In this document: piece after piece, positions 17,912 through 27,202 of the stretch
Layout of the letters: each line of letters opens with the position of its first letter
Position numbering within the stretch: the stretch's first letter is position 1
Assembly (NCBI RefSeq): GCF_001667015.1
Contig: NZ_LZIS01000155.1
Span: 36,211 to 100,210, forward strand
From: Mycobacterium sp. E3198
GTDB taxonomy: Bacteria > Actinomycetota > Actinomycetes > Mycobacteriales > Mycobacteriaceae
Length of the DNA: 64,000 nucleotides
Direction: 5' to 3'
The notes under the pieces: generated by a model
Databases searched by the model: none
What the model saw: the letters and a program-made list of their open reading frames with translations, nothing else
Told to the model about the DNA's origin: nothing
Position numbers and translations under genes: made by a program

Positions 17912-19408
17912 TTGGCACGGACGGCCCCGGCGACGGACGCTGGGTCGGTGACCAACGCTGCGGTGCCCTACATCGACGTGCACGAAACCCACACGGGCAT
18001 GGTTGTGCTGGTGGGCGACCGGGCCTTGAAGGCCAAAAAGCCGGTGCTGACCGACTTTCTCGACTTTCGCACCGCGCAACAACGCGAGCGCGCGTGCCTG
18101 CGCGAGGTGGAGCTGAACAGTCGGCTGTCGCCCGACAGCTACCTGGGCCTCGCGCACCTCAGCGACCCGGCCGGCGGGCCGGCCGAACCGGTCGTCGTCA
18201 TGCGTCGCTACCGCGACGAGGATCGGCTGGCGTCCCTCGTGACGAACGGCGCGGGCGAGACCGTCGGGGACTTGCTGGACGCCATCGCCGCCGTGTTGGC
18301 GCGGTTTCACCGGGGCGCCGAGCGCGGCCCGGCGATCGGCGCGGAGGGCGAGGCGGGCGCCGTCGACCGGCGCTGGCGGGACAACCTGGCCGAACTCGAC
18401 CGTTGCGCGGGCACGCTGCCGCCCGAGTCCCTGTCGCGGGTTCGGCAGCTCGTCGCCGAATTCATCGCGGGACGCGGGCCCCTGTTCGGGCGGCGCGTCG
18501 CGGAAGGACACATCGTCGACGGTCACGGCGATCTGCTCGCCGACGACATCTTCTGCGTGCGGGGCGAACCCGCGCTGCTGGACTGCCTCGAGTTCGACGA
18601 CAAGCTCCGCTACGTCGACTGCGTCGACGACGCGGCCTTCCTCGCGATGGATCTGGAGTTCTTGGGCCGCAAGGACCTTGGCGAGCATTTCCTCGAGCGG
18701 TATGCGGCGCATTCGGAGCGTGCGGTGCCGCCGGCGCTGGCGCACTTCTACATCGCCTACCGCGCCGGCGTCCGGGCGAAGGTCGACTGCGTGCGGCTGT
18801 CCCAGGGCAAGCCGCAGGCCGCCGGGGACGCCGCGAGGCACCTGGCCATCGCCGTCGAGCACCTGGAGACTTCTCGCGTGCGCCTGGCACTCGTCGGCGG
18901 CAACCCGGGCACCGGCAAGTCCACCGTCGCCCGGGCGCTCGCCGAACAGACTGGCGCGCAGGTCATCTCCACCGACGACGTGCGGCGGGAATTGCGGGAT
19001 GCGGGCACGATCAGGGGGGACGCCGGCGTGCTGAACGAGGGGCTGTACCACCCCGGCAACGTCGGGACCGTCTACGAGGCCGCGCTGGGGCAGGCGCGCA
19101 CGCGGCTGGGCGAAGGGCAATCGGTGATCCTCGACGGCACCTGGCGGGATCCGCGGCTGCGCGCCCTCGCCCGCCGCGTCGCCGCGGAAACGCACTCGGC
19201 GACGGTGGAACTGCGGTGCGTGGCGGGGATCGACACGGCGGCCGGCCGGATCACCACCAGGGCACCGGGCACCTCCGAGGTGACCCCGGAGATCGCCGCC
19301 GCGATGGCCGCCAAGCAAGCCGACTGGGACACCGCGCACCGGATCGACACCTCGGGGCGCCCCGAGGACTCGGCACGCCAGGCCCTGGCCATCTGGCGCT
19401 CCCCCTAG
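17912..19408 (+). CDS. Kinase-like and P-loop ATPase fusion (Rv2004c type)
   Basis: A protein of up to 498 residues, the length of DosR-regulated Rv2004c. Residues about 20-320 have an aminoglycoside-phosphotransferase/kinase-like fold with VDGHGDLLADD and DCLEFDD as catalytic-loop equivalents. Residues about 325-498 form a zeta-toxin/AAA_33-type P-loop kinase with Walker A GNPGTGKST and a following ISTDDVRREL. Substrates are unknown; no toxin-antitoxin partner is adjacent. The start is uncertain: TTG here has AGGA only two bases away, and GTG at 17948 is an in-frame alternative giving 486 residues. Confidence 0.87.
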   Translation: MARTAPATDAGSVTNAAVPYIDVHETHTGMVVLVGDRALKAKKPVLTDFLDFRTAQQRERACLREVELNSRLSPDSYLGLAHLSDPAGGPAEPVVVMRRYRDEDRLASLVTNGAGETVGDLLDAIAAVLARFHRGAERGPAIGAEGEAGAVDRRWRDNLAELDRCAGTLPPESLSRVRQLVAEFIAGRGPLFGRRVAEGHIVDGHGDLLADDIFCVRGEPALLDCLEFDDKLRYVDCVDDAAFLAMDLEFLGRKDLGEHFLERYAAHSERAVPPALAHFYIAYRAGVRAKVDCVRLSQGKPQAAGDAARHLAIAVEHLETSRVRLALVGGNPGTGKSTVARALAEQTGAQVISTDDVRRELRDAGTIRGDAGVLNEGLYHPGNVGTVYEAALGQARTRLGEGQSVILDGTWRDPRLRALARRVAAETHSATVELRCVAGIDTAAGRITTRAPGTSEVTPEIAAAMAAKQADWDTAHRIDTSGRPEDSARQALAIWRSP

Positions 19409-19427
19409 GAGCCGAACGCCCCGGCCG

Positions 19428-19447
19428 TTCGGGACTAACGGCCCTGT
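19428..19447. promoter_or_regulatory. DosR box before the second Acg gene
   Basis: TTCGGGACTAACGGCCCTGT matches 15 of 20 positions, with the half-site TTCGGGACTAA perfect. It lies 57 bp before the start codon, the expected distance for a DosR-activated promoter. Confidence 0.75.
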
Positions 19448-19503
19448 CAACTCGGCGAACCCAATTCTTAGTGTCGAACCCAAAGCTAAGTGGGGTGGTT
19501 GAC

Positions 19504-20493
19504 ATGCCGGTGCAGGCGCCGGGGTCCGAGGTCATCCGGGACGCGGTCATGCTGGCGAGCCGCGCGCCGTCGCTGCACAACAGCCAGCCCTGGCGGTGGG
19601 TCGTCCACGGCGTGGGCTTGCAGCTGTGGGCCGACCCCCGCCGGTCGATGCCGGCGACCGACCGCGCCGGCCGCGAACTGATCCTGAGTTGTGGCGCCGT
19701 GCTAGACCACCTCAGGGTCGCCATGGCCGCCGCCGGGTGGGACTCCGAAACCACCCGCCTCCCCGATCCGGCCGAGCCGGACCTGCTCGCCGCCGTCGAA
19801 TTCCAGCCCAACGACGCCGTGACGGAGGCGCAGCGGCAGCGGGCCGCCGCGATCCGCCGGCGGCGCACCGATCGATTGCCGTTCGCGGCACCGTCCGGTT
19901 GGGCATCCCTGGAGCCGGCGCTGCGTCGCGCGGTTCTTCCGTACGGCGTGCTGCTGGACGTGGTGGCTGACGACGCGCGGCCGGCCCTGGCGGAGGCGTC
20001 GCGGCTCACCGAGCAGCTGCGCCGCTACGACACGTCCTACCTGTCCGAACTGCGCTGGTGGACATCGCCGTTCGAGTCCGACGCCACCCATGTGCCCGAC
20101 AGCGCGCTGGTGTCCGGCGCGGAGGCCGCGACGGTGGACGTCGCCCGCGCCTTTCCCCCGGCGGGCGAGGACCCGCACCGCTCCAACCTCGACCACGACC
20201 GCTCCACGATCCTGGCGCTTTCCACCCTCGACGGCGACGGCCGGCTCGACGTGCTGCGCTGCGGTGAGGCGCTCTCGGCGGTGTTGCTCGAGTGCACCAT
20301 GGTCGGGCTGGCCACCTGCACCCTGACCCACATGACCGAAATGGCCATGAGCCGCGACACCGTCAGGCAGCTCACCGGGACCGCCGGAGCGCCGCAGCTG
20401 CTGATCCGGGTCGGCGCGTCGACGCTGGGCGGCCACCACGTGGAATCCACCGCCCGGCGCCTGGTGACCGAGGTCCTCGAGTTTCGCGCATGA
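19504..20493 (+). CDS. Acg-family nitroreductase-like protein, second copy
   Basis: A 329-residue paralogue of the protein at 1330; the two share RAPSLHN.QPWRW, TDRAGRE/SCGA.LDH, RRYD.SY..EL.WWTSP and LLECTM.GLATC.(V/L)TH. As for the family, FMN binding is likely and classical nitroreductase activity uncertain. ATG was preferred over GTG three codons earlier. It heads a probable operon with the two KAS III-type genes (gap 34 bp to the next), which differs from M. tuberculosis, where Rv3131 neighbours tgs1. Confidence 0.9.
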   Translation: MPVQAPGSEVIRDAVMLASRAPSLHNSQPWRWVVHGVGLQLWADPRRSMPATDRAGRELILSCGAVLDHLRVAMAAAGWDSETTRLPDPAEPDLLAAVEFQPNDAVTEAQRQRAAAIRRRRTDRLPFAAPSGWASLEPALRRAVLPYGVLLDVVADDARPALAEASRLTEQLRRYDTSYLSELRWWTSPFESDATHVPDSALVSGAEAATVDVARAFPPAGEDPHRSNLDHDRSTILALSTLDGDGRLDVLRCGEALSAVLLECTMVGLATCTLTHMTEMAMSRDTVRQLTGTAGAPQLLIRVGASTLGGHHVESTARRLVTEVLEFRA

Positions 20494-20527
20494 CGGGCGG
20501 CCCGCAACGAACGAGGAGGTGGTGCGG

Positions 20528-21631
20528 ATGACTCGGCACTGGCTGGTGATGGAGACCGCTGGGGAGGGCGCTCCCGCTCCGTTCGTCGCCCGGCTGGCTG
20601 GCGCCGGCCGGCAGCTGCCCGAGACTCGGCTCACCACAGACGAATTGATGGCGACCACGCGGCACCGCACCCACATCGACCTGGAGCGGTTGACCGGGAT
20701 TCGCGAGCGCCGCGTCTCGGTGGGCGACGAGGATTCCTACAGCCTGGCCACCTCCGCCGCGCTGAACTGTCTGGCGACCGCGCAGCAGGATCCGGCCGCG
20801 CTTGACGTGGTGATCAGCTGCAGCATCACGAAATTCCGCGGCGGGCTCACCCAGTGGCTGGAGCCGACGATGAGCAGCGCCGTGGCCCACGCGATCGGGG
20901 CGCCACAGGCGATGACCTTCGACGTGTCCAACGCGTGCGCCGGGATGCTCACCGGGGTAACCATTTTGAACAACTGGATCCGGCAGGGCATCGTCGAGCG
21001 GGGGCTGGTCGTCAGCGGCGAGTACATCTCGCAGCTCAGCCACAACGCGGCCCGCCACATCCGCAACATCATGAGCAAGGAGCTCGCCTGCCTCACCCTC
21101 GGCGACGCCGGCGCGGCGCTGCTGCTCGAGCGGGCACCCGTGGGCTCGGCCGGGATCAGCCTCGCCGGATTCACCACGGTGGCCGACTACAGCCGGCTCT
21201 GCCTGGCCTACCCGGAGGGCCACGACCCGGGCGCCCGGATGTTCACCAACTCCCGCGCCATCCAGAAGGCCGCGATCGCCAACACGCCGCTGCTGCTGAG
21301 CGAAGTCCTTGATGCCGTGGGCATTTCGGTCCACGACATCGACCATGTGATCACCCACCAGACCTCGGCGCGCGCGATCCGCAAGGGGATGGCGCGGATG
21401 TCGGAGGCGTTCGGCGACAGCCCCCGCCACGACGCCGTGATCACCGTCGACCGGTACGGCAACACCGCGTCGACGACCCACACGGTGGCCCTGGTCGAGG
21501 AGCTCGAGGCGGGACGCATCGAGCCGGGGGAAACGGTCGCGCTGCTGGCGCTGGCCTCGGGATTGGAGATCGGCGTGGTCTTGCTGACCCTGGATGAGGA
21601 TTTGGTGAACCGCTATGGGCACGGTCATTGA
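20528..21631 (+). CDS. KAS III-type 3-oxoacyl-ACP synthase, complete catalytic triad
   Basis: A 367-residue thiolase-fold condensing enzyme. The triad is visible: Cys137 in SNACAGM, His277 in THQTS and Asn312 in YGNTAS. It should join an acyl-CoA starter to a malonyl group, or act as an acyltransferase; the substrate cannot be read. It is not the housekeeping fabH by context. GGAGG lies 8 nt before the ATG. The next gene, a degenerate KAS III-like partner, overlaps it by 17 bp, suggesting a heterodimer. DosR control through the upstream Acg promoter is likely. Confidence 0.87.
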   Translation: MTRHWLVMETAGEGAPAPFVARLAGAGRQLPETRLTTDELMATTRHRTHIDLERLTGIRERRVSVGDEDSYSLATSAALNCLATAQQDPAALDVVISCSITKFRGGLTQWLEPTMSSAVAHAIGAPQAMTFDVSNACAGMLTGVTILNNWIRQGIVERGLVVSGEYISQLSHNAARHIRNIMSKELACLTLGDAGAALLLERAPVGSAGISLAGFTTVADYSRLCLAYPEGHDPGARMFTNSRAIQKAAIANTPLLLSEVLDAVGISVHDIDHVITHQTSARAIRKGMARMSEAFGDSPRHDAVITVDRYGNTASTTHTVALVEELEAGRIEPGETVALLALASGLEIGVVLLTLDEDLVNRYGHGH

Positions 21632-22502
21632 TCGAGTCGACCTCGCGCACCCGCGGCTGCGGGGCCGGCACAGCGCGCTGCACCTCGCGGTGAGCGCCGC
21701 GAAGGACTGCCTGCATCGGGCCGGATGTGACCCCGGCGACCTGGACCTGGTGGTCAACGCCGGGATCTACCGCGACCGCAACCTGGGGGAGCCGGCGCTG
21801 GCCGCGCTCATCCAGGACGACATCGGTGCCAATCCCGAGGACCCCCACGCCGGCGCGCACGGCACCTTTTCGTTCGACGTCGCCAACGGCGCGTGCGGGG
21901 TCTTGACCGCGCTGCACATCGTCGACGGGTTCTTGCGAACGCACAGCGTGCAGCGCGCGCTGGTGGTGGCCAGCGACGCCGACCCCGGTCACGGGATGAG
22001 CGAGCACTTTCCGTTTTCGGCCGCCGGGGCGGCGTTGCTGTGCCGCTGGACCGACGACGACCATGGCCTGAGCCGGGTGTTCTGGGTGAACACCGACGAA
22101 CCCGAGGCATTCTCGGCCACAGTCGGATTCGCCGACGCGCGTAACGTGTTGCGGTTCAATGAGTCGGAGGGGATGGACGAGCGATTCGCCGCGGCGGCCG
22201 CGTCGGCGGCGCGGGCCTGCCTGGACGCGCAATCCGTGCGGCCGGCGGACCTCGACCTGGTCGTCGCCGCCCCGGCCCGGCCCGGGTACCGCGCCGCGCT
22301 GAGCGAGGCGCTCGGGGTGCCCATCGACAAGGTCCGCGTCGCGGACGATCAGCGCATGCACACCGCCGCGCTGGCGGCGGCGTTCGAGCCGGAGGCCGGC
22401 AGACTCCCGGCCGGCGCGCGGGTCCTGTTCGTCGCCGCCGGCGCGGGCGTCACCGCCGGGGCGGCGCTGTACCGCCAGCCGCCGCGGGCGGGCTCCGCCT
22501 AG
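21615..22502 (+). CDS. KAS III-like protein with incomplete catalytic triad
   Basis: A 295-residue thiolase-fold protein, about 70 residues shorter than its neighbour. Cys94 is present (VANGACGVLTA), but the region that should carry the catalytic His reads VVAAPARPG, and no YGN-type Asn loop is seen. This is the pattern of a structural or regulatory partner in heterodimeric condensing enzymes, as in PqsB/PqsC or ketosynthase/chain-length-factor pairs. Translation is probably coupled through the 17-bp overlap. The alternative is an independent acyltransferase using only the cysteine. Confidence 0.8.
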   Translation: MGTVIDRVDLAHPRLRGRHSALHLAVSAAKDCLHRAGCDPGDLDLVVNAGIYRDRNLGEPALAALIQDDIGANPEDPHAGAHGTFSFDVANGACGVLTALHIVDGFLRTHSVQRALVVASDADPGHGMSEHFPFSAAGAALLCRWTDDDHGLSRVFWVNTDEPEAFSATVGFADARNVLRFNESEGMDERFAAAAASAARACLDAQSVRPADLDLVVAAPARPGYRAALSEALGVPIDKVRVADDQRMHTAALAAAFEPEAGRLPAGARVLFVAAGAGVTAGAALYRQPPRAGSA

Positions 22503-22522
22503 ACCTTCTAGACGCCGCGAAC

Positions 22523-22538
22523 GTCACGCCAGCGTGAC
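22523..22538. repeat. Palindromic repeat, copy 1
   Basis: GTCACGCCAGCGTGAC, a 7-bp perfect inverted repeat with a CA centre. An identical copy lies 30 bp further on. Both sit between the converging KAS III-like and ppsA genes. Confidence 0.9.
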
Positions 22539-22552
22539 GCCCGAACTCCACG

Positions 22553-22568
22553 GTCACGCCAGCGTGAC
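22553..22568. repeat. Palindromic repeat, copy 2
   Basis: Identical to copy 1. Each can form a short GC-rich hairpin on either strand, so the pair may act as a bidirectional terminator of the two convergent transcripts; no T-run follows on either strand. A protein-binding role is possible. Confidence 0.9.
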
Positions 22569-22591
22569 GCTCGGCGCACGGACCGCAGCGC

Positions 22592-24988
22592 TCACTGCAG
22601 CGGCACGGCCTGGCGTTCCAGCTCGAGAATCTGGCGGGTGGTCTTCACCACCACGTCGGGGTTCAGGCTGATCGAGTCGATGCCGGCGCGGACCAAAAAC
22701 TCGGCCATGTCCGGGTAGTCCGACGGCGCCTGCCCGCACAGTCCCGAGTGAATTCCGTTGCGGCGGCAGCCTTCCACCGCCAGGCGGATCATCTCCTTGA
22801 CGCCGTCGTCGCGTTCGTCGTAGTCGAAGGCCACGATCTCGCTGTCACGGTCGACGCCGAGGGTGAGCTGGGTCAGGTCGTTGGAACCGATCGAGAAGCC
22901 GTCGAAGCGCTGGGCGAACTGATCTAGCAGGATCACGTTGTTCGGGATCTCGCACATCGCGTACACCTGCAGCCCATCCTGGCCGCGGCGCAGGCCCAGG
23001 TCGGCCATCGTCTGCAGCACCAGGTCGGCCTCGGCCACCCGGCGCACGAACGGCAGCATGATGATGACGTTTGTCAGGCCCATCTCCTCGCGGACCCGCT
23101 TCATCGCGCGGCATTCCAGCGCGAAGCCCTCGGCGTAGGCCGGGTGCGCGTAGCGCGAGGCGCCCCGGAAGCCGATCATCGGGTTGCTTTCGGTGGGCTC
23201 GAAGGCGTTGCCCCCCACCAGGCTTGCGTATTCGTTGGACTTGAAGTCCGACATCCGCACCACCACGGGCTTGGGCCAGAACGCGGCCGCGATCGTGCCG
23301 ATTCCCTCGGCGAGGCGCTCCACGAAGAAGGCTCCGCCGTCCGGGTAACCGCGGGTGAGGCGCTCGATCGTCCGCAGCGCCTCGGCGTCGCCGACCTTTT
23401 CGGGGTGCAGCAGGGCCATCGGGTGGACCTTGATGTACTCGCTGACGATGAACTCCATCCGGGCCAGTCCCACGCCGTCGTTCGGCAAAAACGACGTCTT
23501 GAAGGCGAGGTCCGGGTTGCCGAGGTTCACCATGATCTGGGTCCGCGGCCGCGCCAGGCCGGCCACTTCCGTGCGATCGACGTGGAAGCCGACCTCGCCG
23601 CGGTAGACGCGCCCGGTGTCGCCCTCGACGCAGGACACGGTGACGACCTCGCCGTCGGGGACGCTCGTGGTGGCGTCGCCGGCGCCGACCACGGCCGGGA
23701 TGCCCAGTTCGCGCGCGATGATCGCCGCGTGGCAGGTGCGCCCGCCGCGGTTGGTGACGATCGCGGCGGCGATCTTCATCACCGGCTCCCAGTCCGGCGT
23801 CGTGGTATCCGCGACCAGCACCTGGCCGGGCTGGAAGTCCGACAGGTGCTCGAGGTGATCGATTCGTTTCGCCACGCCCGACGCGACTTTCTCGCCGACG
23901 GACCGGCCTTCGGTGAGGATCTCGCCCCTGCCCTCCAAGACGTAGCTCTCCACCGTCGTCAGGCTGCGCTGGGAAGCCGCCGTTTCGGGGCGGGCCTGGA
24001 CGATGTAGAGCCGCCCGTCGAGGCCGTCCTTGGCCCACTCGATGTCCATCGGACGCCCGTAGTGCCGCTCGATGGTGCACGCATACCCGGCCAGCTCCAG
24101 GACGTCGGAGTCGGTGACGCAGAACCGGGCGCGGTCGGCCTTGGGGGTCGGGACGTTGCGCGTCGTCTGCTTGGTGCCGCCCTCGACGAAGACCATCTTC
24201 ACGGCCTTGTCGCCGACCAGCCGGCGCAGCACGGCGCGGTGGCCGGCCGCATACGTCGGCTTGTGGACGTAGAACTCGTCGGGGTCGACGGCGCCCTGCA
24301 CCACGTTCTCGCCCAGGCCGTAGGCGCCGGTGATGAAAACGACGTCGTTGAAACCGGATTCGGTGTCCAGGGTGAACATCACCCCGGACGAGGCGAGGTC
24401 GGAGCGGACCATCTTCATGATGCCGATCGACAGCGAGACCTTGAAATGGTCGAAGCCCTGGTCGATGCGATAGTGGATGGCCCGGTCGGTGAACAGGCTG
24501 GCGTAACAACGCCGGCACGCGTCCAGCAGGCTCTCGGCGCCGGTGATGTTGAGGAACGTCTCCTGCTGGCCGGCGAAGCTGGCCGTCGGCAGGTCCTCGG
24601 CGGTCGCCGAGCTGCGCACCGCCAGGCTCACGTCCTCGCCGTACTCGGCCTGCAGCATCCGGTAGGCGGCGACGATTTCGGCGGCCAGGTCGTCGGGAAG
24701 CCCCGCGCCGTAGACGATCTCGCGGGCGCGTTTGCCCTTGCGCGCCAGCGCGGCGACGTCGTCCGGGTCGAGGTCGTCGAGCTCGGCGTGCAGCGCGTCC
24801 CAGGCGCCGGCCCGGTCCAAGATGTGCCGGTACGCCTGCGCCGTGGTGGCGAACCCGTGCGGGACGCGGATGCCCTGCCCGGACAGCTTCTGGTACATCT
24901 CGCCGAGCGAGGCGTTCTTGCCGCCGACCACCGGCACGTCGTCGATGCCGATTTCTTCGAAGAACCGAATGTAGGTGAACCCGCTCAT
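22592..24988 (-). CDS. ppsA: Phosphoenolpyruvate synthase
   Basis: A 798-residue pyruvate, water dikinase that converts pyruvate and ATP to PEP, AMP and phosphate at the entry of gluconeogenesis. It has the N-terminal ATP-grasp domain (VGGKNASLGEMY; RSSATAEDLPTASFAGQQ), the central swivelling domain with phospho-His420 in GGRTCHAAIIARELG, and the C-terminal PEP-binding barrel (SNDLTQLTLGVDRDS; GLCGQAPSD). ATG is chosen; an in-frame GTG three codons earlier is possible. It is divergent from tgs1, and weak DosR-like half-sites lie between them, suggesting redirection of pyruvate while triacylglycerol is made. Confidence 0.93.
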   Translation of the reverse strand: MSGFTYIRFFEEIGIDDVPVVGGKNASLGEMYQKLSGQGIRVPHGFATTAQAYRHILDRAGAWDALHAELDDLDPDDVAALARKGKRAREIVYGAGLPDDLAAEIVAAYRMLQAEYGEDVSLAVRSSATAEDLPTASFAGQQETFLNITGAESLLDACRRCYASLFTDRAIHYRIDQGFDHFKVSLSIGIMKMVRSDLASSGVMFTLDTESGFNDVVFITGAYGLGENVVQGAVDPDEFYVHKPTYAAGHRAVLRRLVGDKAVKMVFVEGGTKQTTRNVPTPKADRARFCVTDSDVLELAGYACTIERHYGRPMDIEWAKDGLDGRLYIVQARPETAASQRSLTTVESYVLEGRGEILTEGRSVGEKVASGVAKRIDHLEHLSDFQPGQVLVADTTTPDWEPVMKIAAAIVTNRGGRTCHAAIIARELGIPAVVGAGDATTSVPDGEVVTVSCVEGDTGRVYRGEVGFHVDRTEVAGLARPRTQIMVNLGNPDLAFKTSFLPNDGVGLARMEFIVSEYIKVHPMALLHPEKVGDAEALRTIERLTRGYPDGGAFFVERLAEGIGTIAAAFWPKPVVVRMSDFKSNEYASLVGGNAFEPTESNPMIGFRGASRYAHPAYAEGFALECRAMKRVREEMGLTNVIIMLPFVRRVAEADLVLQTMADLGLRRGQDGLQVYAMCEIPNNVILLDQFAQRFDGFSIGSNDLTQLTLGVDRDSEIVAFDYDERDDGVKEMIRLAVEGCRRNGIHSGLCGQAPSDYPDMAEFLVRAGIDSISLNPDVVVKTTRQILELERQAVPLQ

Positions 24989-25045
24989 GAAGCTCACGAT
25001 ATGGCCCGCCGATGCCGCCGCGCTGCCGTCATTAGGCCCCGAAAG

Positions 25046-25065
25046 TTGAGGACTTCTGGCTCTGA
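25046..25065. promoter_or_regulatory. Weak DosR-box-like site between ppsA and tgs1
   Basis: TTGAGGACTTCTGGCTCTGA matches 13 of 20 positions on the plus strand. An overlapping weak candidate reads outward on the other strand. It is listed because tgs1 is a DosR target in M. tuberculosis; on sequence alone it would not stand. Confidence 0.3.
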
Positions 25066-25098
25066 CCGCGCGGGCGCGCGGGGGCGGAAAGTAGCGAG

Positions 25099-26502
25099 AT
25101 GGAGCAATTAACCGCGCTCGATGCCACCTTCCTCGAAGTCGAGGACTCCGATCCGCACGTGAGCCTTGCGGTCGGCGGCGTGTCGATCATGGAGGGGCCC
25201 GCTCCCGGCTACGACGAGTTCGTCTCCGCCTTCGCCGACCGCGCGCCGACCATTCCGCGGTGTAGGCAGGTGCTGCGGACCCACCCCCTCGATCTCGGGG
25301 CGCCCGAATGGGTGGACGACCCGCATTTCGACGTCAGCCGCCACGTGCACCGCCTCGCGCTGCCGCATCCGGGGGGCGATGTCGAGCTGTTCGAGACGAT
25401 CGCGAACGTCATGGAACGACGGCTCGACCGCGAGCGCCCGCTGTGGGAGTGCTACCTCATCGAGGGCCTCAGCGGCGGCCGGTGGGCCGTGCTGACCAAG
25501 ATCCACCACTGCATCGCCGACGGCATCGCGACGACGCAGCTGTTGGCGAGGTTCAGCGACGCCGCGGAGGATCGCGGCGACACCTTTGCCACCGACATCC
25601 GCGCCGCCAAACAGCCGGACGGTTCCGGACTGAGCATGCCCAGGCTGGGCTTCAACCCGCTGAACTGGGTGAGCGGCATCGGGCGCAGCGCGCTCGCCGC
25701 CGCGTCGGTGGCCGAACACGTCGCGATCGGCGCGGCCGAACTCACGGCAAGCCTGTTCAGCGTCGCGCCGGAATCGTCGTTGAACGGACCCGTCACCACT
25801 ATGCGGCGCTTCAGCGCGGCCCGCGTCCGGCTGGCCGACCTGCAGCGGGTCGCCCGGGCGTTCGACGTGACCCTCAACGACGTGGCGCTGGCGGCCATCA
25901 CGGACAGTTACCGCAAGATGCTGCTCGAGCGCGGGGAGCGGCCCGGCCGCAACTCGCTGCGCACGCTCGTTCCGGTTTCGGTTCGCCCGACGAACCACTT
26001 CGGCACGACCGATAACCAGGTCTCGGCGATGCTGCCGCTGCTTCCCGTCGACGAGGCCGACCCGGTGGAGCAGCTGCGCCTGGTGCACGAGCGGCTCACC
26101 CGGGCCAAGGCCAGCGGTCAGCGCGAGGGGGGCAGCGCGCTGGTGTCGGCGGCCAAGAACGTCCCCTTTGCGTTGACCGCGTGGGCGATTCGCTTGCTGG
26201 CGCGGCTGCCCCAGCGGGCGGTGGTGGCGCTGGCGACCAACGTCCCGGGTCCGCGAAAGCAGCAGACGCTGATGGGCCGGCGGGTGCTGGAGATCCTGCC
26301 GGTGCCCCCGATCGCGCTCCAGCTGCGCACCGGCATCGCGATGCTCAGCTACGCCGACTCCTTTATCTTCGGCATCACCGCCGACTACGACACCGCGCCC
26401 GACGTCGAGGCGCTCGCCGCGGGAATCGAGAACGGCGTCGCTCAGCTGGTGAAGGCCAGCCGCAAACAGGCGAGGGCCGCGCGCCAAGCCGTCACCCGTT
26501 GA
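25099..26502 (+). CDS. tgs1: Triacylglycerol synthase (wax ester synthase/DGAT)
   Basis: A 467-residue WS/DGAT acyltransferase that esterifies diacylglycerol with acyl-CoA to form storage lipid. The catalytic motif HHCIADG starts at His136; the PLWE block and NVPGPR near the C terminus are also present. Length and sequence follow M. tuberculosis Tgs1 (Rv3130c, 463) closely along the whole protein, including LDLGAPEWVDDPHFD. In M. tuberculosis it is the main triacylglycerol synthase of the DosR regulon. The gene converges on, and overlaps by 11 bp, the PAS-ANTAR gene. Confidence 0.93.
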   Translation: MEQLTALDATFLEVEDSDPHVSLAVGGVSIMEGPAPGYDEFVSAFADRAPTIPRCRQVLRTHPLDLGAPEWVDDPHFDVSRHVHRLALPHPGGDVELFETIANVMERRLDRERPLWECYLIEGLSGGRWAVLTKIHHCIADGIATTQLLARFSDAAEDRGDTFATDIRAAKQPDGSGLSMPRLGFNPLNWVSGIGRSALAAASVAEHVAIGAAELTASLFSVAPESSLNGPVTTMRRFSAARVRLADLQRVARAFDVTLNDVALAAITDSYRKMLLERGERPGRNSLRTLVPVSVRPTNHFGTTDNQVSAMLPLLPVDEADPVEQLRLVHERLTRAKASGQREGGSALVSAAKNVPFALTAWAIRLLARLPQRAVVALATNVPGPRKQQTLMGRRVLEILPVPPIALQLRTGIAMLSYADSFIFGITADYDTAPDVEALAAGIENGVAQLVKASRKQARAARQAVTR

Positions 26503-27184
26503 CCGCTTGGTCGTCGGCGCGGCTGATGCGCCGGTGCGCCGTCAGCAGCACGTGGTCGAACTCCGATTGGGAGTTGAGGGCCAGGCCGGCCCGGCGGAAG
26601 TCTTCGCAAATCCGCTCGGCCAGCAGCCGCAGCTTGACGTTTGCCTCCTGGGACAACCACTTCAGCAGGTTGAACGCGGCGTGGTCGTCGATGTTGTAGA
26701 TCAGCATCAGCATGCCCTTGGCCTGCTCGATGCTGGCGCGGTGCTCGCTGATCTCGGCCAGCCGCGCGGTGACGAGTTCCTCCTGTGCGCGCTCGGCGTC
26801 GGGGGAGACGTCGATGTAGAACCCGTGCGTCCCGACCACCTCGCCGTGCTCGTCGAAGAGTTGGTCGCCGACGACGACGATGTGGCGCACGTGCCCAGTG
26901 GTGTCGATGATCCGGTAGCGGGTGCTGAACGCCTCGTGGGTGTTGAGGATCTGATCGATCGTCGCCGCGATCTGTCCGCGGTCGTCGGGGTGCTTGTGCT
27001 CGAGCACCAGATCGGTGGTCGGGGTGACGCTGCCCGGTTCGTAGCCGTGGATGCGCTGCACCTCTTCGGACCATTCCCAGCGCTGGTCGGCGAAGTAGAA
27101 CCGGAACCATCCCACCCGTTGCGGCAGGCCGCCCGCCAAGGCCTGCTCGACGTGCGGCGTCTGGCCGTTTAAATGCCAGCTCAT
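26492..27184 (-). CDS. PAS-ANTAR RNA-binding regulator
   Basis: A 230-residue protein: a PAS domain (about 20-135; FYFADQRWEWSEEV, HPDDR, YRIIDTTGHVRHIVVVG) followed by an ANTAR domain (about 150-210; SIEQAKGMLMLIYNIDDHAAF). ANTAR proteins bind paired RNA hairpins and prevent transcription termination; the PAS part would control this by a ligand or redox state. ATG was chosen with GAGG 8-11 nt upstream. A strong hairpin lies just before the start, between hsp18 and this gene on the same strand, which raises the possibility of autoregulated read-through. Confidence 0.88.
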   Translation of the reverse strand: MSWHLNGQTPHVEQALAGGLPQRVGWFRFYFADQRWEWSEEVQRIHGYEPGSVTPTTDLVLEHKHPDDRGQIAATIDQILNTHEAFSTRYRIIDTTGHVRHIVVVGDQLFDEHGEVVGTHGFYIDVSPDAERAQEELVTARLAEISEHRASIEQAKGMLMLIYNIDDHAAFNLLKWLSQEANVKLRLLAERICEDFRRAGLALNSQSEFDHVLLTAHRRISRADDQAVNG

Positions 27185-27202
27185 CTCGGACCTCGCCTCC
27201 CC

